Assembly: GCA_002399765.1 (NCBI GenBank)
Contig: DHEG01000011.1
Location: 1-31,461 of the forward strand
DNA length: 31,461 bases
Direction of reading: 5' to 3'
From: Caryophanales bacterium UBA4856
GTDB lineage: Bacteria; Bacillota_I; Bacilli_A; RFN20; CAG-288
Part shown: positions 1 to 7,121 of the stretch, one piece after another
Numbering within the stretch: the first letter of the stretch is position 1
Layout: the number at the start of each line of letters is the position of its first letter
The notes under the pieces: generated by a model
What the model was told of the DNA's origin: nothing
What the model saw: only the letters and a program-made list of their open reading frames with translations
Databases searched by the model: none
Translations under genes and position numbers: made by a program

Positions 1-410
1 TAGCAATCGTAGGCGAACCTGCCGTTGTTGGTCTGAGCCTTCAAGGCCTCGACAGTGGTGTCATTCAAGCCGAGGTTCAAGATGGTATCCATCATGCCGG
101 GCATGGAGACACGTGCGCCGGAGCGGACCGATACCAACAAAGGCTTCTTGGAACCACCGAAGTCCTTGCCGGTGATCTTCTCCAATTCCTTCAGCCTGGT
201 CAGGATCTCCTTCTCCAGGAACGAAGGGATAGTCTCATTAGAATCGTAGTAGAGAGTGCAGGCCTCGGTAGTGATGATGAAGCCCTCAGGAATCCTTATT
301 CCTATAGAGTGCATCTCTGCCAAGCCGGCGCCCTTGCCACCCAACAGGTTCTTTCCGAGCCCATGGGCATCCTTGAACAAGTAGACGTACTGCTTCTTGC
401 TTGCAGCCAT
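1..410 (-). CDS. ppdK: Pyruvate, phosphate dikinase, N-terminal fragment (cut by window edge)
   Basis: PPDK interconverts pyruvate, ATP and phosphate with PEP, AMP and pyrophosphate in the cytosol; in fermentative Bacillota it commonly works in glycolysis or PEP supply. The reverse strand reads from an ATG at 408-410 through the left edge with no stop, giving 136 codons. The protein starts [14 protein letters not shown] and contains the family's nucleotide-binding N-terminus: [10 protein letters not shown] at about residues 25-34, [11 protein letters not shown] at about 41-51, and [17 protein letters not shown] near 93-109, the PPDK/PEP-synthase signature around the conserved Arg. A strong GGAGGAAA ribosome site sits just upstream of the ATG and fixes the start. 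The phosphohistidine and PEP-binding domains lie outside the window, so completeness cannot be judged. Confidence 0.95.
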   Translation of the reverse strand, partial: MAASKKQYVYLFKDAHGLGKNLLGGKGAGLAEMHSIGIRIPEGFIITTEACTLYYDSNETIPSFLEKEILTRLKELEKITGKDFGGSKKPLLVSVRSGARVSMPGMMDTILNLGLNDTTVEALKAQTNNGRFAYDC

Positions 411-481
411 TTGTTTCCTCCCAAAGAATTAAGCTGACCTATGGCACACACGACAAAAAAACATGTGCCGTAAGCGCGTAA

Positions 482-513
482 AGTATAGCATAGTAAAAGA
501 CCTAATATATTAG
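482..513 (-). promoter_or_regulatory. Probable ppdK promoter (extended -10) with palindrome at -35
   Basis: On the reverse strand an extended -10, TGCTATACT, lies at 482-490, about 72 bases before the ppdK start. No good -35 hexamer is visible at 17 bases, which an extended -10 can tolerate. A perfect 12-bp palindrome CTAATATATTAG (502-513) covers the -35 area and could be an operator. The transcript would include a short hairpin, GGCACA/TGTGCC with an A-rich loop (443-469), in the 5' leader. Promoter is likely; the operator is inference. Confidence 0.5.
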
Positions 514-547
514 TCGGACCTAAGGTATACTCCAATCCCCGAAGAGA

Positions 548-1792
548 CTAGAAAGCCCACTCCCCAGCCTTGAAAACCGTGGTCTTCTTCCCTTCCTCGG
601 TCTCCCCCACGATCGTAAGGTCCTCACTGCCGATGGGAAGATGGAAGCGAAGCCTGGACTGGTTAAGGCCATGGGACCTGAGCTCGGTGGCATCCATGTT
701 GATGCCATCCTCGAAACATTCCGGATCGGAATTGCCCAAGGCGATGGTGACCGCGCTGGCCGCATCCAGGATGCAGTTCCCAAATGGATCGTCCTTGAGT
801 CTGGCCAAAGACAAGGACTTGCTGACCAAACTCACTTCCCCAAGCCTGAAAGAGAAATCATCGTATTGGATGATGGGCTTGAGGCTCTCCTCGCCTTGGT
901 CGGAACCGAAGGCAATGACCTTGCCTCCGTCGAACTTAAGCCAAATGCCAGTGATCTTGCTCCCCTGGATCCAGACCGGCTGGGTGATGTGGACCACCCC
1001 ATTGGTCCCATGGGAATGAGGCGAGGTATAGACCCTTTCCGCCGGAATGGTAGCCAGGTACTTGAATCCGCTCTTCCGCTCCTCCTTATAGGCCGTATGC
1101 CATAGATGCTTGATGGGCAGGGAGACGGTGAGGTCGGTCTTGGTGGCCAAAGAGACTATGTGCAGGGACTCGAAATGGTATTTGTTCAAGACCTCGGCCT
1201 TCCTGTTTAGCTCGACTATGTGCTTGTGATAGGAAAGGGCCGGATTGCCTTCGTCCTCTATTTGGCAGATCCCGTAGATGTTCTCCCAAAGCCTGTCGTA
1301 GGACTGACTGGGGGTGAGGCTGGGATAGAGGGCCTTGGCCCAGGACTTGGTAGGGACGGGGGCATAGCAGGAGACTATGTCCCCCTTCCTGTACGAATCC
1401 AACAGCTGGCCCAGGCTATTCTCCCGGGCTTCCCTGTACAGTTTGGCCTTGTCGTTTGGCATCCTCTTGTAGGTCATGTAGCTCTCGCCCAACAGGACCA
1501 ACCTGGACATGTGCTTGTTCACCTCGTCCTCAAGGCCCTGCTCCTCGTCATGGATGAGCCAAGGGATCCTGGTATCGGGCGTGTTTATCAGCTCCTGACG
1601 CAAAAGGGACTGATCCGTATAGTGGACTACCACGTGCTTGACCCTGTTCTTGTAAAGCTCTCCGACCATATAGCGGACAAAGCCATACATCTCCACGTCC
1701 GCATAGATGGCCACGTCCTCCTTGGGACCGGAAGCCAAGCCCTCCTCGGCCAATAGATCGGCATACTTTTTCATCATCTTGACCTTTTGCAT
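548..1792 (-). CDS. M29 aminopeptidase (AmpS/PepS) homologue with lost metal ligands
   Basis: The 414-residue protein has the length and C-terminal layout of M29 (thermophilic metallo-aminopeptidase) proteins: PAERVYTSP near 251-258, LGEVSLV at 318-323, FGNCILDAASAVTIALG at 337-353, and LRFHLPIGS at 381-389. In active members the last two blocks read roughly DENAxCHLALG and HVDFMIGS and supply metal ligands. Here the ligand His is T349, the following Tyr is D356, and the His-x-Asp pair is R382/H384, while the Glu of LGE (E319) and of PAE (E252) remain. The fold should be kept but catalysis by the usual two-metal mechanism is doubtful. I start at the ATG at 1790-1792, preceded by a GGGGGG ribosome site, rather than the TTG at 1807. 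It is divergent from the next unit and lies upstream of ppdK with no obvious terminator. Confidence 0.75.
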   Translation of the reverse strand: MQKVKMMKKYADLLAEEGLASGPKEDVAIYADVEMYGFVRYMVGELYKNRVKHVVVHYTDQSLLRQELINTPDTRIPWLIHDEEQGLEDEVNKHMSRLVLLGESYMTYKRMPNDKAKLYREARENSLGQLLDSYRKGDIVSCYAPVPTKSWAKALYPSLTPSQSYDRLWENIYGICQIEDEGNPALSYHKHIVELNRKAEVLNKYHFESLHIVSLATKTDLTVSLPIKHLWHTAYKEERKSGFKYLATIPAERVYTSPHSHGTNGVVHITQPVWIQGSKITGIWLKFDGGKVIAFGSDQGEESLKPIIQYDDFSFRLGEVSLVSKSLSLARLKDDPFGNCILDAASAVTIALGNSDPECFEDGINMDATELRSHGLNQSRLRFHLPIGSEDLTIVGETEEGKKTTVFKAGEWAF

Positions 1793-1933
1793 AGCCGCCC
1801 CCCACAAAAGACAGGCATGAAAAACAAAGAATGTTAGGTTTTTGCCTTACTTGTCTTTACTAAAGTAGCACTTTATCCAATCATTGCCCTACTGAAAGCC
1901 CTGACAAAATAAAGCTCTAGGGTAAAACCACTA

Positions 1934-1964
1934 TTGCCATCCCCTCCTAGGAGGGTGTCATACT
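1934..1964 (+). promoter_or_regulatory. Candidate MerR-type promoter with centred palindrome
   Basis: A -35-like TTGCCA (1934-1939) and a -10-like CATACT (1959-1964) are separated by 19 bases. The spacer holds a perfect 14-bp palindrome, CCCTCCTAGGAGGG (1942-1955), centred within half a base of the spacer centre. MerR-family activators typically bind such a dyad in an overlong 19-20 bp spacer. Start of transcription would fall near 1971, 15 bases before the ATG at 1986. The pattern is seen directly; the assignment to MerR control is inference, and no merR gene is in the window. Confidence 0.45.
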
Positions 1965-1985
1965 CTTAAGGCAAGGTATCTTCGA

Positions 1986-2912
1986 ATGACAAAAGAACTT
2001 AAAGACAACCTGTGGCAGGACGCATATGGCAAGGACTGCCTATTGGTATTGGATAGCAAGTATCGGGACGGGAAGGCCAGCCAGGCCCTGCTGGAACTTC
2101 TCAGGCAAAGCGCCAAGTCGACGACGCCCCTCTATATAGACATAAAGGAGACAGTCTCCTCGGCCACCGTCGATCAGCTGACCAAGGGCCTTAAGAAGAC
2201 CGGCTTCGACCTATTGATATCCCTGGGCTCCGGATATGTGGCTTCCCTTACCAAGGCCTTGGCCATAGCGCTTGTGTATGACGGCTCCATGGATGACTTT
2301 GCCAAGGAGAAGGTCCAACCCCTATTCAGCTTACCCTGGCTGGAGGTGATGACCGAGGGGGTGGACGGAAACGAGATATGCCCCGCGTTTGTCCTGAGCG
2401 ACAAAAAGGAAAAGACCTACGTCACCATCAGGCTTAATTCATTGAGGCCCATGGACGTATTGCCATTGGACGACCAAGAGGGTTCCTTTAAGGCCCCAAG
2501 CCAAGATGACAAACTGGATCTGGTCTGCAACCTGTTGGACCTGTCCCTGTTTTCCAAAGACAAGGCCTTCGCCGCAATGGCCAAGGCCCTCCTGTCGGAA
2601 CTTTGCGCAAGCAGCAAAGATGATCAGGGGCTGGATCTTAAGAAGGTAGCCCTATTGGTAGGGACCATGCTCACCCATTCCCTCGCCCCACTCCAGGTCA
2701 GATACGTGATCGCCATCCTTTTGTCAAAGTGTCCTGACATCGCCCTCAAGCAGGCCCAGGCCATTGCCCTTGGTAAGGTCATGAGGCTAGGCAAAGACGA
2801 AAGGCTTAAGGCCGCCTTGTCCACGTGGCTCGCTTCCTTAAATATCGCCGGATATCAACTTCCCAAGGAGATAGATTCAAGAATCGATAGCAAATTGGCG
2901 CAAAGGGTATAA
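1986..2912 (+). CDS. Iron-containing alcohol dehydrogenase-like protein, degenerate
   Basis: This 308-residue protein follows the order of motifs in the iron-ADH/dehydroquinate-synthase-like superfamily but with changed key residues. FDLLISLGSGYVASLTKALAIAL (74-96) aligns with the nucleotide-binding GGGSxxDxAK segment, where GGGS has become GSGY and the Asp is S87. The LPWLEVMTEGVDGNEICPAFVLSD stretch (116-139) aligns with the PTTAGTGSEVTPFAVITD block. Near the C-terminus THSLAPL and QAQAIALGKVMRL resemble the region that carries the metal-binding histidines, but the PHG histidine is gone. It is also about 70 residues shorter than typical members. A working NAD-dependent dehydrogenase is therefore unlikely. 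Weak AAGG ribosome sites precede the ATG. It is followed 33 bases later by the membrane protein gene, so the two probably form one transcript. Confidence 0.55.
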   Translation: MTKELKDNLWQDAYGKDCLLVLDSKYRDGKASQALLELLRQSAKSTTPLYIDIKETVSSATVDQLTKGLKKTGFDLLISLGSGYVASLTKALAIALVYDGSMDDFAKEKVQPLFSLPWLEVMTEGVDGNEICPAFVLSDKKEKTYVTIRLNSLRPMDVLPLDDQEGSFKAPSQDDKLDLVCNLLDLSLFSKDKAFAAMAKALLSELCASSKDDQGLDLKKVALLVGTMLTHSLAPLQVRYVIAILLSKCPDIALKQAQAIALGKVMRLGKDERLKAALSTWLASLNIAGYQLPKEIDSRIDSKLAQRV

Positions 2913-2945
2913 TCATCTTTGTATTTTTCACTGGAGGATATGCCA

Positions 2946-4154
2946 ATGGCCGACGAACCAAAGAACACAGCCGTATCCGACCCCTCGATCCCCGTTCCCT
3001 CAAAGACTGCCGTCAAGATGATCGATGAACTGAAGGCCCCCAAGAAGGAACTGAGACTCAGGGACAAGAACTGGTCATGGCCCTTCTTCATATTGGTCTT
3101 GGCCTATGTCCTGACCTTGGCCATCGTGGCGGTCAGGATCTATGGCACGGGCTCCACCGGGGGGAACGTCATGTTCCTCTTGGCGACCTTGGTCGGCGGC
3201 GGGCTGGCCGGCATAATCCTCTATAACCTTGGCAAGCTGATCTTCGCCAATGCGTCCGGCTACTCCATGGACTCCTTCGATTTCTCCGGGATACACTGGG
3301 AAAAGGGCCGCAACAGGAAATGGTATTTCGTCGGCTCCGACTTCCTTGAGTTCCACTCCCACTTTGTCCCCAAGAAGGAAAAGCTCGATGCCGATCCGCT
3401 GGTTATGTCATTGGGTGGTTTGATAGTCTGGGCCATCGCCTTTGGCATCGTGTTGGCCTTGGCCTTCACCATGGACTTCTCGCTTACCGTCAAGTGGGGC
3501 TTGGTGTTCGGGGCGGCCTTGAGCGCCAGCTATCCCATCTATCAGGCCTCGCCCTTCCGGGAGGACATCGCCCCCGATATCTACGTTTTGGTCTCGACCA
3601 GGAACAGGGAGAACCGCAAGGCCTTCAACCTTCTGGCCATCAACCAGGCCAACGCCTTTGCCGACAAGGATCTGTTGGTCCCCGACTTCAAAGACTACGA
3701 GACCTATTGGAAAGCCCGGACCTTGAGGTATCTCTATCTGGACAAGCTTTACAAGGGCGAGGTGGAAGACTGCATAAAGCTGTTGTCCCAAGCCCATTAC
3801 CTCTCCCCCTTGCTAAGCGACAAGGAGAAGGCCATCGCCGCGGGAGAGCGCTTGTTCATCCTGGTCCTTCTAAACGACCGCTCCGGTGCCGACAATCTCT
3901 TCATAATGCTCCCCAAGAGCATCAAGGTCGAACTGGTCAGGGCCAGTGACCTTAGCCAGGCCCGGAGTGCCTTCATCGTCTCCGGCTTGATCCTGGACAG
4001 GAGCGATGCCTCAAACGAGCTGGTCACCTTCTTCAAGACCAACCTTCCCTCCACCTCAAAGTCCATCAAGGTCTCAAAGGAGAAACAATACTTCACCCTG
4101 GCCTATGACAAGGTCAAGGAGCTCAATCCCAACTTCAAGTTGCCCCAGATGTAG
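2946..4154 (+). CDS. Membrane protein resembling M50 site-2 protease without active site
   Basis: The 402-residue protein has four predicted membrane segments (about 45-66, 75-100, 152-175 and 180-198) and a soluble C-terminal half of helical, possibly TPR-like character. The second segment continues as ILYNLGKLIFANASGY with a following W-x-K-x-x-x-RKWYF, which parallels the HELGHLIFGLLTGY...W.K..GK layout of a bacterial M50-like family. At the HExxH position this protein has Y93-N-L-G-K97, and the later NxxG-like motif reads MSLGGLIV. If the homology is right, it has lost the zinc site. The start is the ATG at 2946, eight bases after GGAGG; the ATG at 2940 is too close and the TTG at 2919 has no ribosome site. 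It is the second gene of a two-gene unit that ends at the 4176-4205 terminator. Homology to M50 is by eye only. Confidence 0.55.
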   Translation: MADEPKNTAVSDPSIPVPSKTAVKMIDELKAPKKELRLRDKNWSWPFFILVLAYVLTLAIVAVRIYGTGSTGGNVMFLLATLVGGGLAGIILYNLGKLIFANASGYSMDSFDFSGIHWEKGRNRKWYFVGSDFLEFHSHFVPKKEKLDADPLVMSLGGLIVWAIAFGIVLALAFTMDFSLTVKWGLVFGAALSASYPIYQASPFREDIAPDIYVLVSTRNRENRKAFNLLAINQANAFADKDLLVPDFKDYETYWKARTLRYLYLDKLYKGEVEDCIKLLSQAHYLSPLLSDKEKAIAAGERLFILVLLNDRSGADNLFIMLPKSIKVELVRASDLSQARSAFIVSGLILDRSDASNELVTFFKTNLPSTSKSIKVSKEKQYFTLAYDKVKELNPNFKLPQM

Positions 4155-4175
4155 GCCTGAGATAAGCCAATGGCA

Positions 4176-4205
4176 AAGCCAGGTTCGAAGACCTGGCTTT
4201 TCTTG
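4176..4205 (+). terminator. Rho-independent terminator
   Basis: AAGCCAGGT (4176-4184) pairs with ACCTGGCTT (4191-4199) around the loop TCGAAG, followed by a T-rich tail. It ends the two-gene unit that starts at 1986. Confidence 0.85.
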
Positions 4206-4226
4206 TTGTCCCAGGGTCCTATCAGG

Positions 4227-4255
4227 TTGCCCCCAAAAGGGGTTGAGAGTATATT
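4227..4255 (+). promoter_or_regulatory. yebC-family gene promoter
   Basis: TTGCCC (4227-4232) and TATATT (4250-4255) are separated by exactly 17 bases. This sits just after the preceding terminator and about 60 bases before the YebC-family start codon. Confidence 0.7.
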
Positions 4256-4315
4256 ATTCAACGCATTCCGGGCCTTTCGGTTCGGTCTACTCACATATAG
4301 AGGTAATTCAGGATT

Positions 4316-5080
4316 ATGGGAAGAGCACATGAAGTAAGAGCCAAGAAAATGGCTGCAACCAACGCTGCCAAATCAGCGCTTTACAACCGGGCCAGCAAGG
4401 AGATCTACCTTGCGGCCAAATCAGGCGTCCCAGACCCGAGTTCCAACCTATCGCTGAGAGCAGCCATCGAAAAATACAAAGGCCAGGGCGTAACCAGGGA
4501 TGTCATCGACAGGGCCATCAAGAAGGCGCAAGGCGCCGATGCCTCCACTTACGTAAGCGGCCGCTACGAAGGCTATGGACCCGGTGGCATAGCCCTGATA
4601 GTCGACACCCTGTCCGACAACGACAAGAGGGCCTTCGCCAACGTCAGGGCCGTATTCACCCATAAAGGTGGCCATATCGGAAACACCGGTTCGGTCACCT
4701 TCATGTTCCAGCAACTCGGCGACTTCATCTTCGAGGGCAAGAAAGAGGACGTGGAGAAATACGCCGATGCCTTGATACTGGAAGACGTCGACCTCAAGAA
4801 CGCGTCCTATGACGACGAGGACGAGACCGTGGAGGTCACCGTCGGCTTCAAGGACTTCAACAAGGCCCACGATGTCTTGGAGCAACAGGGCGTAACCGAG
4901 TTCCTCAAGTCCGAAATCGCCATGGTCCCCAACGAGAAGAAGCATGTCGAAGGCGATGACAGGACCAAGCTCATCAACTTCGTCAACGCCCTCAACTCAT
5001 TGGAGGATGTCCAAAACGTCTATACCGATGCCGACTTCGACGTCAACAATGCCGAGCCCGAGGAAGAAGAGAAGAAGTAG
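4316..5080 (+). CDS. YebC/PmpR family protein (YeeN/YeeI branch)
   Basis: The family consists of cytosolic proteins known as transcriptional regulators and, more recently, as translation factors that help ribosomes through difficult stretches such as polyproline. The 254-residue sequence begins MGRAHEVRAKKMAATNAAKSA, the variant N-terminus of the YeeN/YeeI branch, and then carries the family blocks KEIYLAAKSGVPDPSSN (about 29-45), DRAIKKAQG (65-73), RYEGYGPGG (83-91) and GSVTFMFQ (125-132). Typical length is 235-250; the extra residues are an acidic tail (EPEEEEKK). It has its own promoter and terminator, so it is a single-gene unit. A GAGGT stretch at about 4300-4304 is the probable ribosome site. 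Function as regulator or translation factor cannot be decided from sequence. Confidence 0.92.
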   Translation: MGRAHEVRAKKMAATNAAKSALYNRASKEIYLAAKSGVPDPSSNLSLRAAIEKYKGQGVTRDVIDRAIKKAQGADASTYVSGRYEGYGPGGIALIVDTLSDNDKRAFANVRAVFTHKGGHIGNTGSVTFMFQQLGDFIFEGKKEDVEKYADALILEDVDLKNASYDDEDETVEVTVGFKDFNKAHDVLEQQGVTEFLKSEIAMVPNEKKHVEGDDRTKLINFVNALNSLEDVQNVYTDADFDVNNAEPEEEEKK

Positions 5081-5101
5081 ATACCCCAGGCAGACGACAG
5101 C

Positions 5102-5134
5102 AAAAGCCCAGGATCGTTTCCTGGGCTTTTTGTT
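5102..5134. terminator. Bidirectional terminator
   Basis: A perfect 12-bp stem, AAAAGCCCAGGA (5102-5113) with TCCTGGGCTTTT (5119-5130), has a five-base loop and T-runs on both strands. It ends the YebC-family gene and can also serve the convergent gene ending at 5161. Confidence 0.9.
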
Positions 5135-5160
5135 GTCGGCAATATGTATGGCTTGGCGGC

Positions 5161-5508
5161 TCAATCGACATTGGAGATCAAGAGGATGACGCCATCGACC
5201 AAAGACCAGATATAGCCGATGCCGATGAAGGCCAAAAGTAGTTCGGCCACCCCTATTCCGATATCGCCTAGGTAGAGGCGTCCAAGGCCGGGGAAGAGGA
5301 TGTTCAAAAGGCCGCCGATCACATAGAGGCGACCCAGGTCATTGGCCCGGTTGACGTTTTGGGCTCCATGGGTGCGCGCACTAGACTCGCCGGAAGTGGT
5401 GGCATCGAAGACCCCCACCGATGGACCCTCCTTCAGCCTGGCCCCGCACTTAGGGCAATAGTTGGCGTTGGCATCATCGATCTTGGCTCCACATTTAGGA
5501 CAGAACAT
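5161..5508 (-). CDS. Double zinc-ribbon TM2-domain membrane protein
   Basis: The 115-residue protein starts MFCPKCGAKIDD and repeats the ribbon as YCPKCGARL (17-25), giving two CxxC pairs expected to bind one zinc. A low-complexity linker (about 26-55) leads to a TM2 domain: GGLLNILFPGLGRLYLGDIGIGVAELLL...IWSLVDGVILL, two membrane helices joined by a short turn. Such proteins are common in Bacillota and have no agreed function. An AGGAGG ribosome site five bases before the ATG at 5506-5508 fixes the start; longer reading of the frame has no such support. It is divergent from the next gene, with 78 bases between them. Confidence 0.85.
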   Translation of the reverse strand: MFCPKCGAKIDDANANYCPKCGARLKEGPSVGVFDATTSGESSARTHGAQNVNRANDLGRLYVIGGLLNILFPGLGRLYLGDIGIGVAELLLAFIGIGYIWSLVDGVILLISNVD

Positions 5509-5586
5509 ACAGTCCTCCTTTCCTCTCAAAATCCATGATAAGTATATGCCTGTGGTATCATTTTTAGGATTGGAAAGGACCAGGCC

Positions 5587-5922
5587 ATGAAAGACAGGAT
5601 AAGGAAATTCACTTGGACGCAATGGGTCGGCATGGTATGCGAACTGTTCTTCGGCCTCCTTTTGCTCCTCATGGCCATCATGTGGTCCATCGACATGGCC
5701 AAGGGTCTGGCCTTCTTCACCGACTACGATGGCAATGCCCTTATGGCCTATGAATGGGTCGTAATGGCAATCTTCTACATCCTGGCAGTTTGCCTTTTTG
5801 GAATCCTCGTCTTCGAGTTCTTCTTCATGGAACTGGGCAAGGAAAAGAAGGAAGCCCCTGACCGTGAGATGATCGACGGGAAGATCGTGGAGATGAAGAC
5901 CCACAAGACCGACAAGAAGTGA
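5587..5922 (+). CDS. Small two-helix membrane protein, unknown function
   Basis: This 111-residue protein has two hydrophobic helices, at about 13-34 and 56-80, a short outer loop between them and a charged, lysine-rich C-terminus. GGAAAGGA about ten bases upstream is a fair ribosome site. I do not recognise a family. It is divergent from the TM2-domain gene and has no neighbour on its own strand close by, so it is likely a single-gene unit. Confidence 0.7.
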   Translation: MKDRIRKFTWTQWVGMVCELFFGLLLLLMAIMWSIDMAKGLAFFTDYDGNALMAYEWVVMAIFYILAVCLFGILVFEFFFMELGKEKKEAPDREMIDGKIVEMKTHKTDKK

Positions 5923-6066
5923 ATTAGTAAAATTAGTAGTAGCATTCCATAAAATATGAAGCAGCACTACAAAAAAATACTAAATGGCTTTTTTACTAAG
6001 GCCTTTAGGATTTAACTACAAAATATATAAAGATTCGCCCAAAAATATACATTAATTATATACAAC

Positions 6067-6783
6067 TTATATTCTCTTTATCCTATACCTGAAGTCATGC
6101 AAGGCGACGGCTATGGCGGTAGTGAGATTAAGGCTATCGACTTCGTCCGACTCCTCGATCCTTATGGAATTCTCGTTGAATAAATCCCTAGGCAATCCCG
6201 AAGCCTCGTTGCCAAAGACCAAGGCTATCGGTTTGTTGGGTATCTGGTTTACTGACGAGAGGACATTGTCAGTCTGCAATACGAAAGGATAGTAGTCATG
6301 GGGATAGGCCTTTAGGTAAGCCTCAAAGGATGGGAAGGCCTGCTTCCTCACCGAGAAGAAGGCTCCCATCGAAGCCCTGACGGCCTTGGGATTAAGCCAA
6401 TCGGCACAGGGGGTTATCAAGGCCAGATCCTTGAAGCCGAAGGCCAACATGGTCCGCATGGCATTGCCGACGTTTCCCATATCCTGGGGATTGACCATGA
6501 CCACATGATCGGTACTGGGAAGCAATTCATCCTCATGGGTCTTGAAGACACCTATGACATGGTCGTTGCCCTTTTCCCCTAACTTTGATACAGCCTTTGA
6601 AGAAACGACTATCAGATCCTTGGGGACCAAGGACTCGATCTTCTTGTACCCTTCAGTCTCCACTGCCTCTTCGCTAACGTAAATCCTCTCCACTTCGTCC
6701 TTTTGGTGTTCCAAAAGACATATGGTAGGGAAGAAACCCTCCGTATAGGAATAGCCGCAGCCTTTCTTGTATTGGTTTGTCAT
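6067..6783 (-). CDS. SpoU/TrmH-family RNA 2'-O-methyltransferase
   Basis: SPOUT-class enzymes methylate ribose 2'-OH groups in tRNA or rRNA using S-adenosylmethionine. The 238-residue protein shows all three family motifs: NPQDMGNVGNAMRTMLAFGF (98-117, with the catalytic-type Arg at 110), ALVFGNEASGLP (187-198) and SLNLTTAIAVALHDF (217-231), which together form the trefoil-knot cofactor site. The N-terminal part (1-90) matches the small substrate-binding domain in position only. The exact RNA target cannot be named. There is no ribosome site before the ATG, and a promoter seems to end only eight bases upstream, so the message may be leaderless. Confidence 0.88.
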   Translation of the reverse strand: MTNQYKKGCGYSYTEGFFPTICLLEHQKDEVERIYVSEEAVETEGYKKIESLVPKDLIVVSSKAVSKLGEKGNDHVIGVFKTHEDELLPSTDHVVMVNPQDMGNVGNAMRTMLAFGFKDLALITPCADWLNPKAVRASMGAFFSVRKQAFPSFEAYLKAYPHDYYPFVLQTDNVLSSVNQIPNKPIALVFGNEASGLPRDLFNENSIRIEESDEVDSLNLTTAIAVALHDFRYRIKRI

Positions 6784-6791
6784 TAAGGATG

Positions 6792-6820
6792 ATTTTAGTT
6801 TCTATTCAAAAGATTGGCAT
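6792..6820 (-). promoter_or_regulatory. Possible SpoU gene promoter (leaderless start)
   Basis: On the reverse strand ATGCCA (6815-6820) and TAAAAT (6792-6797) are 17 bases apart. The -10 ends eight bases before the ATG of the SpoU gene, so transcription would start at or next to the start codon. This fits the lack of any ribosome site. Confidence 0.4.
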
Positions 6821-6852
6821 TTATTTTCATCGATAGCAATATATGTAATACA

Positions 6853-6881
6853 TTGAACTACACAAAACTGTGTAATACAAT
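6853..6881 (+). promoter_or_regulatory. Toxin-antitoxin promoter with operator in spacer
   Basis: TTGAAC (6853-6858) and TACAAT (6876-6881) are exactly 17 bases apart. The spacer is filled by the inverted repeat TACACA-aaac-TGTGTA (6859-6874). Three near-identical copies of TGTAATAC lie at 6844, 6871 and 6881. This is the expected layout for autoregulation by the antitoxin, alone or in complex with toxin. Confidence 0.7.
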
Positions 6882-6905
6882 GTAATACGAAAGGAGAACT
6901 ACGAT

Positions 6906-7121
6906 ATGAGTTTCTCAATCAGGCTCAATCCCAAGGAAGAGAAAATAGCCAAAGAATATGCCAAGATAAACGGCATGTCCTTGGGCGAGGCTTTTAAGAA
7001 AGCTTTGTTTGAGAAGATAGAAGATGAGTACGACATTGAAGTCGGCGAGAAAGCCTATTCCAATTATCTAAAGAATCCCCAAACCGTTTCCTTGAGAGAA
7101 ATCGAAGAGAAGCTTAAATAG
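6906..7121 (+). CDS. RelB/RHH-type antitoxin
   Basis: The 71-residue protein starts MSFSIRLNPKEEKIAKEYAKINGMSLGEAFKKAL, the beta strand plus two helices of a ribbon-helix-helix DNA-binding fold, followed by a charged C-terminal tail ending SLREIEEKLK that would wrap the toxin. It resembles the small DUF6290/RelB antitoxins of Bacillota. AAGGAG lies nine bases before the ATG. Its TAG stop is immediately followed by the toxin's ATG, so the pair is translationally coupled. It probably binds the inverted repeat in its own promoter. Confidence 0.85.
   Translation: MSFSIRLNPKEEKIAKEYAKINGMSLGEAFKKALFEKIEDEYDIEVGEKAYSNYLKNPQTVSLREIEEKLK

Noticed and set aside
2919..2945. Upstream TTG and ATG starts for the M50-like gene
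   Set aside because: GGAGG at 2933-2937 is well spaced only for the ATG at 2946; the others lie within or upstream of the ribosome site.
5923..6066. AT-rich gap as a possible small RNA or insertion scar
   Set aside because: No hairpin with T-run, no promoter pair and no terminal repeats could be supported.
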